Shown: piece by piece, positions 26,936-34,839 of the stretch
Layout: each line of letters begins with the position of its first letter
Position numbering within the stretch: position 1 is the stretch's first letter
Assembly (NCBI GenBank): GCA_947311835.1
Contig: CAMZLV010000107.1
Span: 1 to 34,839, forward strand
Length of the DNA: 34,839 bases
Reading direction: 5' to 3'
DNA from: an uncultured Lutibacter sp.
Lineage (GTDB): Bacteria > Bacteroidota > Bacteroidia > Flavobacteriales > Flavobacteriaceae
Notes under the pieces: model-generated
Database searches by the model: none
The model's input: the letters and a program-made list of their open reading frames with translations, nothing else
What the model was told of the DNA's origin: nothing
Position numbers and translations under genes: made by a program

Positions 26936-28966
26936 TTATTTCAATATAAACGCTCCTTTTTGTGATACGTCATAAAAAGGAGTGTTTTTTTGTTCGCATG
27001 TTTGTTGCCATCTTTTTTTATAGGTTTTATAGTTAGAACCATCAGCAATAATTAATTGAGGCTTTAAATTTTCAATCAATCGTAGTAAGTTTATTTTAGG
27101 AGATTGCTGTAATAGTACAATTTGAGGCTTAAATCCATCAATATTATAAACTCCTAAACTGTCAACAATTAGAATTTTTTTGTCTTTAAAATGATAACTA
27201 TTTGGTATTGAATCTATACTAGTTATCTTTGTTTTTCCAATGCCAATTCTATAATTTTTTAAAATAATGCTTTTTGCAAAACTAATACTATCTAAGTTGT
27301 GAAGTATCTTTATATTATCTCCCTTTCTATCTGCTATTAAAGAATTTCTACTTTTTTTAAAAACAATAAATTCATCAGTTGATTGAAGTACTTTCTTTTC
27401 ATAAATAAATACTGATTGCATCTGTAAAATAGCTGCTAAAAAATAGAACAAACGCTTTGTTGTTCGCTTTTCAAAAAAACGAAATCCGAAAATTATTAGA
27501 AAATATGATACTACAAGCATCAATAAAGAAAATGAGATGTTTTTAAACAAATAATCTTCTTGTGATGCTATCAAACTTATCAACTTATTCATTGTATGAA
27601 TCAAAAAATTATAGCCATTTGACATAAACTCAGGAAGTATATTTAGCAACGCCAACGCAATTACTAAAACGCCAAAACCGAGTATCAAACCAAGCGCTGG
27701 AATAATCAATAAATTAGATATAAAAAACAAACTCGGAAATTGATGAAAATAGTATAAACTCAAAGGTAAAATTCCTATTTGTGCAGCAATTGAAACGGTT
27801 AAAAGTTTCCAGAAAAAGTTGACTATTTTATAATTTGGAAACCATAAACCAACCAATAATGGTTGTAACCAAACAATAAAAAACACAGCCAAATAACTTA
27901 ATTGAAATCCGACATCAAACAAAAAAGAAGGATGAAATAAGAGTAGAAAAAACATTGAAATAATCAATGTATTATACACATTTGTAGGTCTGTTTACTTG
28001 CATTCCGATAGCAACTGCTGTAAACATTGTTACTGCTCGCACTACTGATGCTGACATACCTGCAATAAAAGCAAAAATCCATAAAAAAGAAATTACAACT
28101 ATTAATTTTATGAATTTTCCATTTTTTAATCGTTCTAAAGGTGCAAATAAAAAGTTCAGAATTAGCAGTATAATTCCGACATGCAAACCTGAAACTGCCA
28201 AAATATGGATGGCTCCTGCTCCTGCATAACTTTGCAACAATTCTGGTGAAATATCTTGACGTTGCCCTAATAATAATGCGTTTATAACACCTAATTCATC
28301 TCCTTTAAAACCGTTTTCTTTCAATTTTACATTGATAGTTCTTCTAAAATTAGCAGCCAAACCCTTAAAAGAAAATACACGTTTTGATAAGTGTAAAAAC
28401 TTATGATTTGATGTTCTTATTTGATGATATATCTGTTTGTTTTTAAGATAGCTGCTATAATCAAATGAATAAGGATTTTTGGGTGTATTCACTTGTTTAA
28501 ATTCTGATGATACATATATCTTATCATCTACAAATAGTTTTGTAACACTATCCTTTTTGACACTTAAAAGCACCTTTCCGACTGTAGAATGCATATTTAC
28601 TTTTACTACAAGCGCTTCATATTTATCATTGTAATTTCCTGATTTCAAAACTTTATCAATAATTAAAACGATGTTATTTCCTTCAGAAATAAAATGAGTA
28701 TAATGCCGTGAATTATTCAAGTCATTATGCACAAAACTTGTTGAAATTCCGACAAAAAAAGTGAGTAAATAGGTAAGTAAATTAAAATGTAAATACTGTG
28801 AAAACGATTTATTTGACAGCCAATACGACAAGGTTAAAAGGAAAAACAATCCTATTAAGATAACAGACAAATAATTAAATTGAATATCAAAAACACGTCC
28901 AAATACAATTCCTAAAACAAGAAAAAAAGTGAGTTGAATTGGTATAAATCTAAATAGTCGTTGCAT
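26936..28966 (-). CDS. comEC: ComEC/Rec2 family competence protein
   Basis: HILAVSGLHVGIILLIL, AGMSASVVRAVTMF, DUF4131-like N-terminus. Confidence 0.9.
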   Translation of the reverse strand: MQRLFRFIPIQLTFFLVLGIVFGRVFDIQFNYLSVILIGLFFLLTLSYWLSNKSFSQYLHFNLLTYLLTFFVGISTSFVHNDLNNSRHYTHFISEGNNIVLIIDKVLKSGNYNDKYEALVVKVNMHSTVGKVLLSVKKDSVTKLFVDDKIYVSSEFKQVNTPKNPYSFDYSSYLKNKQIYHQIRTSNHKFLHLSKRVFSFKGLAANFRRTINVKLKENGFKGDELGVINALLLGQRQDISPELLQSYAGAGAIHILAVSGLHVGIILLILNFLFAPLERLKNGKFIKLIVVISFLWIFAFIAGMSASVVRAVTMFTAVAIGMQVNRPTNVYNTLIISMFFLLLFHPSFLFDVGFQLSYLAVFFIVWLQPLLVGLWFPNYKIVNFFWKLLTVSIAAQIGILPLSLYYFHQFPSLFFISNLLIIPALGLILGFGVLVIALALLNILPEFMSNGYNFLIHTMNKLISLIASQEDYLFKNISFSLLMLVVSYFLIIFGFRFFEKRTTKRLFYFLAAILQMQSVFIYEKKVLQSTDEFIVFKKSRNSLIADRKGDNIKILHNLDSISFAKSIILKNYRIGIGKTKITSIDSIPNSYHFKDKKILIVDSLGVYNIDGFKPQIVLLQQSPKINLLRLIENLKPQLIIADGSNYKTYKKRWQQTCEQKNTPFYDVSQKGAFILK
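26950..26991 (+). terminator. Rho-independent terminator of the POT transporter gene, inside the comEC 3' coding end
   Basis: ACGCTCCTTTTTGTGA-TACG-TCATAAAAAGGAGTGT followed by a T-run; two non-WC pairs are G-U only in plus-strand RNA. Confidence 0.75.
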
Positions 28967-28988
28967 AGCACCCTAAAGGTACTAAATT

Positions 28989-30089
28989 TTATTTAACTAC
29001 CTCTTTTGCAACTTTTTCACTAGCGCCTTTCCCTCCAAGTTTCTGTATTAATTCACGGTAATCCTCCAGTATTTTTTGACGATGCGCTTCATCTAAAATT
29101 TTACTGAGTTCTTTTTCTAATTTGGCTTCATTAAAATCGTTTTGAATTAATTCTGTAACAGATTCTCTATTCATAATTAAATTTACTAACGAAATGTATT
29201 TAAGCGTAATTATTCGCTTTGCTATTTGATACGACAGCCAACTTCCTTTGTAACATACTACTTGAGGTACTTTAAATAATGCCGTTTCAAGTGTAGCTGT
29301 ACCTGAAGTTACTAATGCTGCATGAGAAATAGAGAGTAAATCATATGTTTTATTACTGATGAATTTTATAGAATCCGTTTTTATAAACTGCTGATAAAAA
29401 GCATAATCTTGGCTTGGCGCTCCTGCAATTACAAATTGATAATTGGTAAATTTGTCAGTCATTTTAAGCATTATACTAAGCATTTTTTTTATTTCTTGCT
29501 TACGACTTCCAGGAAGAAGTGCTATAATTGGTTTGTCAGACAAATTATGTTCATCTTTGAATTTTTTCGCATCAATTGGAGCCTTATCAGCAATCGCATC
29601 TAACAATGGATGTCCTACAAAGTGTACTTTATAATTGTATTTTTTATAAAAATCTTCCTCAAATGGTAATGTTACAAATAATTTATCTACATCGCGTTTG
29701 ATATCCGCTACTCTACTCGCTCTACTTGCCCAAACTTGTGGTGCAATATAATAGTTTGTCTTAAAGTTTTGTTGTTTCGCCCATTTTGCAATACGCAAAT
29801 TAAAACCAGAATTATCAATAAAAATAATACGGTCAGGCTGATAGTTAGCAATATCATTTTTGCAAAATTTGATAAAACCTAAAATTGTTTTTAAATTTAA
29901 TAGCACTTCTAAAAAACCCATAAAAGCGCGTTCTTTATAGTGCTTTACAAGAGTTCCTCCAACTTGTTGCATGAGGTCGCCTCCCCAAAATCTAAATGTA
30001 GCATTCGCATCTTCTTTTTTTAATGCTTTCATCAAATTAGAGCCGTGTAAATCTCCTGACGCTTCTCCTGCTATTATGTAATATTTCAT
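28989..30089 (-). CDS. lpxB: Lipid-A-disaccharide synthase
   Basis: MKYYIIAGEASGDLHGSNLMKAL, IALLPGSRKQEI. Confidence 0.95.
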   Translation of the reverse strand: MKYYIIAGEASGDLHGSNLMKALKKEDANATFRFWGGDLMQQVGGTLVKHYKERAFMGFLEVLLNLKTILGFIKFCKNDIANYQPDRIIFIDNSGFNLRIAKWAKQQNFKTNYYIAPQVWASRASRVADIKRDVDKLFVTLPFEEDFYKKYNYKVHFVGHPLLDAIADKAPIDAKKFKDEHNLSDKPIIALLPGSRKQEIKKMLSIMLKMTDKFTNYQFVIAGAPSQDYAFYQQFIKTDSIKFISNKTYDLLSISHAALVTSGTATLETALFKVPQVVCYKGSWLSYQIAKRIITLKYISLVNLIMNRESVTELIQNDFNEAKLEKELSKILDEAHRQKILEDYRELIQKLGGKGASEKVAKEVVK

Positions 30090-30377
30090 TTAAACTAACT
30101 TAGAAATCAAAATAATTAAGGCAACCAAAATTGTAGCCATCAATACACCTCTTGCTCTATAATCTTGCTTTTTTTTGATAAATAAGAAAAAAACGGCTAA
30201 ATTAGGAATTACAGCATATCCTAAAACTTTTGCATATAAATTTTGCTGATGAATTAACACCAACGAACGATTAAAACTATATGTTGAAAAAAATTCAAGA
30301 TATATATAAAAACCACATGCTGTAGTTAATATTCCTACTAAAAATCCGATTAAAATTTCTTTTTTTATGTTTATCAT
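30090..30377 (-). CDS. Small membrane protein of unknown function (three predicted TMs)
   Basis: MINIKKEILIGFLVGILTTACGFYIYLEFF...; lies between surE and lpxB. Confidence 0.65.
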   Translation of the reverse strand: MINIKKEILIGFLVGILTTACGFYIYLEFFSTYSFNRSLVLIHQQNLYAKVLGYAVIPNLAVFFLFIKKKQDYRARGVLMATILVALIILISKLV

Positions 30378-30379
30378 TA

Positions 30380-31147
30380 TTAAAAGTTCCAATTAGTTAA
30401 TTTTTGAATAAATTGATGCGCAGTTAAATCAAATTGTACAGGTACAACAGACACATAATTATGTGCCAAAGCCCATTCGTCAGTATCTTTTCCATCATCC
30501 ATCAGTTCAAATTTTCCAGAAAGCCAATAGTACTCTTTTCCCAACGGATTTACCCTTTTATCAAAACTTTCTACCCAATTTCCTCTTGCTTGACGGCAAA
30601 TTTTAATGCCTTTAAAATCCGTTTCCGTTTTTGGAAAATTCACATTTAACACAACACCTTCAGGCAATCCGTTATCTAAAACATTTTTTACTATTTTTTT
30701 TATTGATTGCTCTAAATTATCAAAATTAGCATCCCAAGAATAATCTAATAATGAAAATCCAATTGCAGGTATTCCTTCAATTCCTGCTTCAATGGCAGCG
30801 CTCATAGTACCAGAATAAATGACACTTATTGATGAATTTGAACCGTGATTAATTCCAGAAACGCATAAATCTGGTTTTCTACCTAATACTTCTCTTACTC
30901 CTAACTTTACACAATCTGCAGGAGTTCCTGAGCATTTGTATTCTATCTGATTGCCTTTATCAACAGTAATTTTATCACAAGTAAGCGTTGAATCAATCGT
31001 TATTGCGTGTCCCATTCCACTTTGCGGACTGTCAGGCGCAACTACAACAACATCGCCAATTGAATTCATTATTTCAATTAATTTTCGGATTCCTGGAGAA
31101 GTGATACCATCATCGTTTGTCACTAAAATTAAAGGTTTTTTTGCCAT
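30380..31147 (-). CDS. surE: 5'/3'-nucleotidase SurE
   Basis: ILVTNDDGITSPGI, VVAPDSPQSGMGHAIT, SGINHGSNSS, YSGTMSAAIEA. Confidence 0.96.
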   Translation of the reverse strand: MAKKPLILVTNDDGITSPGIRKLIEIMNSIGDVVVVAPDSPQSGMGHAITIDSTLTCDKITVDKGNQIEYKCSGTPADCVKLGVREVLGRKPDLCVSGINHGSNSSISVIYSGTMSAAIEAGIEGIPAIGFSLLDYSWDANFDNLEQSIKKIVKNVLDNGLPEGVVLNVNFPKTETDFKGIKICRQARGNWVESFDKRVNPLGKEYYWLSGKFELMDDGKDTDEWALAHNYVSVVPVQFDLTAHQFIQKLTNWNF

Positions 31148-31338
31148 CTGATTTTAAAATCTATTAGCAACAAATTTACCATAATTTTATTGTTTTATAA
31201 TTTAAATTAACTTTAACATTTGGTAAACAACTAAAAAATGTATTTTTCGTTAATAAAAAAAAGGATTAAATCGCTATAAATCACAAAAACATAGTATTTT
31301 AGGCATTTCCTAAAAATAACACAAAATAAAGAGAGAAG

Positions 31339-33693
31339 ATGAAACGGAATTTAAGATATTTGACAGCAGCGATACTACTAATTTTTATATTAGTAGGTTT
31401 TACGCACAACAATAAAGAAAATGATAAGGATAAGGTTCTAATTGGTTTGTTAAATAATATTTTAACTAACGGTCATTACGAACCGAAAGAAATTAACGAT
31501 ACTTTTTCGAAAGTTATTTTTGACAATTTTATCAATAGTTTAGATCCTGCAAAACGCTATTTTATACAGTCTGACATAGATGAGTTTTCAAACTATAAAA
31601 CAACCATTGACGATCAAATATTAAATTCTAATATTGATTTTTTTAACTTGGTTTACAAACGTTTTACACAACGTGTAAACGAGGCAAAAAGTTATTATAA
31701 AGATATCTTAAAGAAACCGTATGATTTTTCTATTGATGAAACATTGGATGTAGATTATAAAAACAAACAATTTGCAAAGAGTAAAGATGAAATTTATAAC
31801 ATCTGGAAAAAACAACTAAAACACAGCACTTTGTCAAGATTATATGATGAAATTAACGACAATTTAAATCCAACAAAAAATAAAATTGTATCAAAATTTG
31901 AAAAAGAATTTCAAAAAAACATATTGAAATCAAATTTCAATTTTAGAGATTACTACACCTCAACTAATGAGATTAAAAAAATTCAAAAACTACTTGTTAA
32001 AAACGGTATTAACCTTGGAAACTACGGTAATAACAACAATGGTATAGATGGTTTTTATGGAAGAATGACGCGTGTTGGAATTGCCAAATACAAATCAAAA
32101 ATAAAAGCATCAGAAAAACCTAAAAATGATAAAGTATCAAAAGAGCAGTTTGTAAAATTAGAAGAAGAAGCAAGAGAAAAAACAAAAAAGAATTATGACG
32201 AATTTTATGAAGCCATGAAAGATTTTGGTCATGATGATTGGTTTGCTACATACCTAAACACCATTACTGAAGCTTTTGACCCTCACACTACTTATTTTGC
32301 TCCTCGAAATAAAAAAGAATTTGATGAAAGTATTTCTGGACGTTTAGAAGGTATCGGAGCACGATTATTTAAAAAAGATGATTACACAAAAGTAACCGAA
32401 CTTATTTCTGGTGGTCCAGCTTGGCGTGCTGGTGAACTAGAAGTTGGAGATATTATTTTAAAAGTAGCTCAAGGCGATGAAGAACCTGTAGATATTGTTG
32501 GGATGCGCATTGGTAAAGCCATTGAATATATTAAAGGTCCTAAAGGCACAGAAGTACGACTTACCTTAAAAAAAATTGACGGTTCAACCAAAGTAATTTC
32601 TATTATTAGAGACATTGTAGAACTACAAGAAACCTTTGTAAAATCTAGTATTGTAACTAAAAACGGAAAGAAATTTGGCGTTATTAACCTTCCAAAATTT
32701 TACATCGACTTTAGTGATAGAAATGCAAGAAATTGCGCAACTGATATGGCACTAGAAATTGAAAGACTTAAAGAAGAAAATATCAGTGGAATTCTTATCG
32801 ATTTAAGAAATAACGGAGGCGGATCGTTGCCTTCTGTTATTAAAATGGCAGGGTTATTCATAAAAGATGGCCCTATTGTACAAGTAAAATATAGAGAAGA
32901 TAAACCAATCGTACAAAAAGATAGAGACAAATCTATCCTTTGGGATGGTCCTCTTGTTGTACTTACAAATGAATTATCTGCTTCTGCATCAGAAATTTTT
33001 GCTGCTGCAATGCAAGATTACAAAAGAGCCATTATTATAGGAAGCAAACAAACCTACGGAAAAGGAACAGTTCAAAATGTATTAAACCTAAATAGATATA
33101 TCAAATCTGATGTTGATTTAGGAGGTTTAGCACTTACCATCCAAAAATTTTATAGAATAAACGGAGGCTCAACTCAATTAGAAGGTGTAAAACCAGACAT
33201 TATACTTCCGTCACGCTACGCCTATATGGATGTTGGAGAAAAAGATTATGACAATCCATTGGCTTGGGATCATATCGAAAAAGCAAACTATACACAATGG
33301 AATAATTACACCAATTTTGATGATGTAATAAGTAAAAGCATTAGCAGAATAAACAATAATTCGCAATTCTTACTAATTGATGAAAATGCAAAATGGCTTA
33401 AAAAAGGACAGGATGACACTACAGTTTATTTAAACTACGAAGCCTACAAAAATGATGTAGAACAACATAGCGAAGAAAGCAAACGCTTTGAAAAACTATC
33501 AAAATACGAAACAAATCTTACGTTTACATCTCCTAAGTATGAAATAGATATCATTCAAAAAGACACCTTATTAGGAAAAAAACGAATCGCTTGGCATAAA
33601 AATTTATCCAAAGATATATACATTGAAGAAAGTCTAAATGTTTTAAACAGTTTAAAATTGGTGCAAAATCAATATCAAGCAGTTAAAAATTAA
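31339..33693 (+). CDS. prc: Carboxy-terminal (tail-specific) processing protease, Prc/Tsp type
   Basis: FDPHTTYFAPR, PDZ region GIGARLF...GGPAWRAGELEVGDIIL, catalytic SASASEIFAAAMQDYKRAIIIGSKQTYGKGTVQ. Confidence 0.93.
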   Translation: MKRNLRYLTAAILLIFILVGFTHNNKENDKDKVLIGLLNNILTNGHYEPKEINDTFSKVIFDNFINSLDPAKRYFIQSDIDEFSNYKTTIDDQILNSNIDFFNLVYKRFTQRVNEAKSYYKDILKKPYDFSIDETLDVDYKNKQFAKSKDEIYNIWKKQLKHSTLSRLYDEINDNLNPTKNKIVSKFEKEFQKNILKSNFNFRDYYTSTNEIKKIQKLLVKNGINLGNYGNNNNGIDGFYGRMTRVGIAKYKSKIKASEKPKNDKVSKEQFVKLEEEAREKTKKNYDEFYEAMKDFGHDDWFATYLNTITEAFDPHTTYFAPRNKKEFDESISGRLEGIGARLFKKDDYTKVTELISGGPAWRAGELEVGDIILKVAQGDEEPVDIVGMRIGKAIEYIKGPKGTEVRLTLKKIDGSTKVISIIRDIVELQETFVKSSIVTKNGKKFGVINLPKFYIDFSDRNARNCATDMALEIERLKEENISGILIDLRNNGGGSLPSVIKMAGLFIKDGPIVQVKYREDKPIVQKDRDKSILWDGPLVVLTNELSASASEIFAAAMQDYKRAIIIGSKQTYGKGTVQNVLNLNRYIKSDVDLGGLALTIQKFYRINGGSTQLEGVKPDIILPSRYAYMDVGEKDYDNPLAWDHIEKANYTQWNNYTNFDDVISKSISRINNNSQFLLIDENAKWLKKGQDDTTVYLNYEAYKNDVEQHSEESKRFEKLSKYETNLTFTSPKYEIDIIQKDTLLGKKRIAWHKNLSKDIYIEESLNVLNSLKLVQNQYQAVKN

Positions 33694-33738
33694 ACGTTCT
33701 CAATTAATTTATTAAATTCGCCTTTCAATTTTATTTAT

Positions 33739-34188
33739 ATGAATTTCGAAGTACCTTTTAACACAACTTGGTCAGACTTTGACCCAAACGCACATATGCG
33801 ACATACAGCATATAATGATTACGCTGCAGAAGTGCGTTCACGCTTCTTTTTGCACCATGGTTTTTCATTAACAGAATTTGCAAAACACGGCATTGGCCCT
33901 ATTTTATTTGAAGAAAATACACGCTTTTTTAGGGAAATTCTAATAGGACAAGATATAAAAGCCGACTTACAATTAATAGCTGCTTCACCTAAATTTGAAC
34001 GATTTAAATTCAAGCACAACATCATTAAAACGGATGGCGTAATTGCGGCAGAAATCAAGGTTTATGGCGCTTGGATTGATCTTAAAAAAAGAAAATTGAC
34101 AGTACCTCCTCAAGAAATGATTGCTATTTTTGAAAAATTAGAAAAATCAGCTAATTTTGAGGTAATACCACTAAAAAATGCGAAATAG
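33739..34188 (+). CDS. Acyl-CoA thioesterase, 4HBT hotdog-fold family
   Basis: TTWSDFDPNAHMRHTAYNDYAAEVRSRFF. Confidence 0.88.
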   Translation: MNFEVPFNTTWSDFDPNAHMRHTAYNDYAAEVRSRFFLHHGFSLTEFAKHGIGPILFEENTRFFREILIGQDIKADLQLIAASPKFERFKFKHNIIKTDGVIAAEIKVYGAWIDLKKRKLTVPPQEMIAIFEKLEKSANFEVIPLKNAK

Positions 34189-34839
34189 CAAAGCCATTTA
34201 CGCACTGATATCGCTATTAATTGCTATCGGATTTTATTATTTGAAGCAAAAAAAAGGATATCAAAAAACAAAAATATCCATTGAAGGGTTTAATTATTTA
34301 CCAACCTCAACAACTGGACAAATAGTACAACATAAAAATTATACCTTATCGTATAACGAGTTGTACGAACAAGCAGAATGGGTTGCTTACGAGTTAAAAA
34401 AATCACACTTAACTCACGATGACAGAAAACGCCCATACTTTATTAGCGATCCTAAAATTATAACAAAATCAGCAAATTATAAAAATTACAAACGCTCAGG
34501 ATACGATAGAGGTCATCTTTGTCCTGCAGGCGACAGAAGATTTTCAAAAGAAGCCTACAACGAAACATTTTACACCTCTAATATTACTCCTCAAAAAAAT
34601 AGTTTTAACGCAGGCGTTTGGAATAGATTAGAAATGCAAACACGCTATTGGACAAAAAAATATAGCGATTTATACATTGTTACTGGAGGAATTTTAACCA
34701 AAGATTTAAAAACAATAGGTTTTGAAGATGTTGCTGTACCAAAATTATTTTACAAAATAATTTTAGACTATAAAAACAACAAAGCAATTGCATTTTTACT
34801 TCCTCATAAAGAATCTACAGAATCTTTAAAAAACTTTGT
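34178..34839 (+). CDS. DNA/RNA non-specific endonuclease (NUC1 family), 3' end truncated by window
   Basis: Not in the ORF track (no stop in window). MRNSKAIYALISLLIAIGFYYL...SGYDRGHLCPAGDRRFSKEAYNETFYTSNITPQKNSFNAGVWNRLE: DRGH catalytic motif, N-terminal TM; overlaps the thioesterase end by 11 bp. Confidence 0.92.
   Translation, partial: MRNSKAIYALISLLIAIGFYYLKQKKGYQKTKISIEGFNYLPTSTTGQIVQHKNYTLSYNELYEQAEWVAYELKKSHLTHDDRKRPYFISDPKIITKSANYKNYKRSGYDRGHLCPAGDRRFSKEAYNETFYTSNITPQKNSFNAGVWNRLEMQTRYWTKKYSDLYIVTGGILTKDLKTIGFEDVAVPKLFYKIILDYKNNKAIAFLLPHKESTESLKNF

Noticed and set aside
1-34839. CRISPR array, tRNA/rRNA genes, prophage or toxin-antitoxin/defence system
   Set aside because: No regularly spaced repeats, no tRNA-like cloverleaf noticed, no phage or defence signature proteins; the terminal NUC1 nuclease alone is not evidence of a defence island.

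Overview
Low-GC Bacteroidota (Flavobacteriaceae-like) chromosomal segment. From left to right it holds: (i) the 3' end of a cbb3-oxidase assembly locus (fixH, SafE-type membrane protein); (ii) a minus-strand nitrous-oxide-reductase (nos) locus read as fasciclin lipoprotein, cytochrome c lipoprotein, nosZ, membrane protein, nosL, nosD, nosF, nosY, directly followed by a probable copper-acquisition set (small Cys protein, Met/His-rich lipoprotein, OprC-like TonB receptor); (iii) a universal stress protein; (iv) a mevalonate/isoprenoid cluster (UbiA prenyltransferase, mevalonate kinase, diphosphomevalonate decarboxylase, GYDIA GHMP kinase, class II HMG-CoA reductase) interspersed with other genes; (v) housekeeping genes (S9 peptidase, POT transporter, ComEC, LpxB, SurE, Prc protease, thioesterase, NUC1 nuclease running off the right edge). 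The most notable result is a 43-bp composite promoter architecture (Crp/Fnr-like palindrome TGAY-N4-RTCA, exactly 23 bp, TAnnTTTG-type -7 box) in front of four units: the Cys-protein/copper set, the nos membrane-protein/nosL unit, the fasciclin-cyt c-nosZ unit, and uspA. This suggests that N2O respiration, a copper-uptake module and a stress protein form one regulon. The TonB receptor carries a CxxxM...HxM pattern like the copper site of OprC. Other observations are a probable MITE-like insertion and a serine-hydrolase remnant inside the nos locus, a PG-binding-like insertion in the Prc protease, and a terminator embedded in comEC. No tRNA, rRNA or CRISPR array was recognised.
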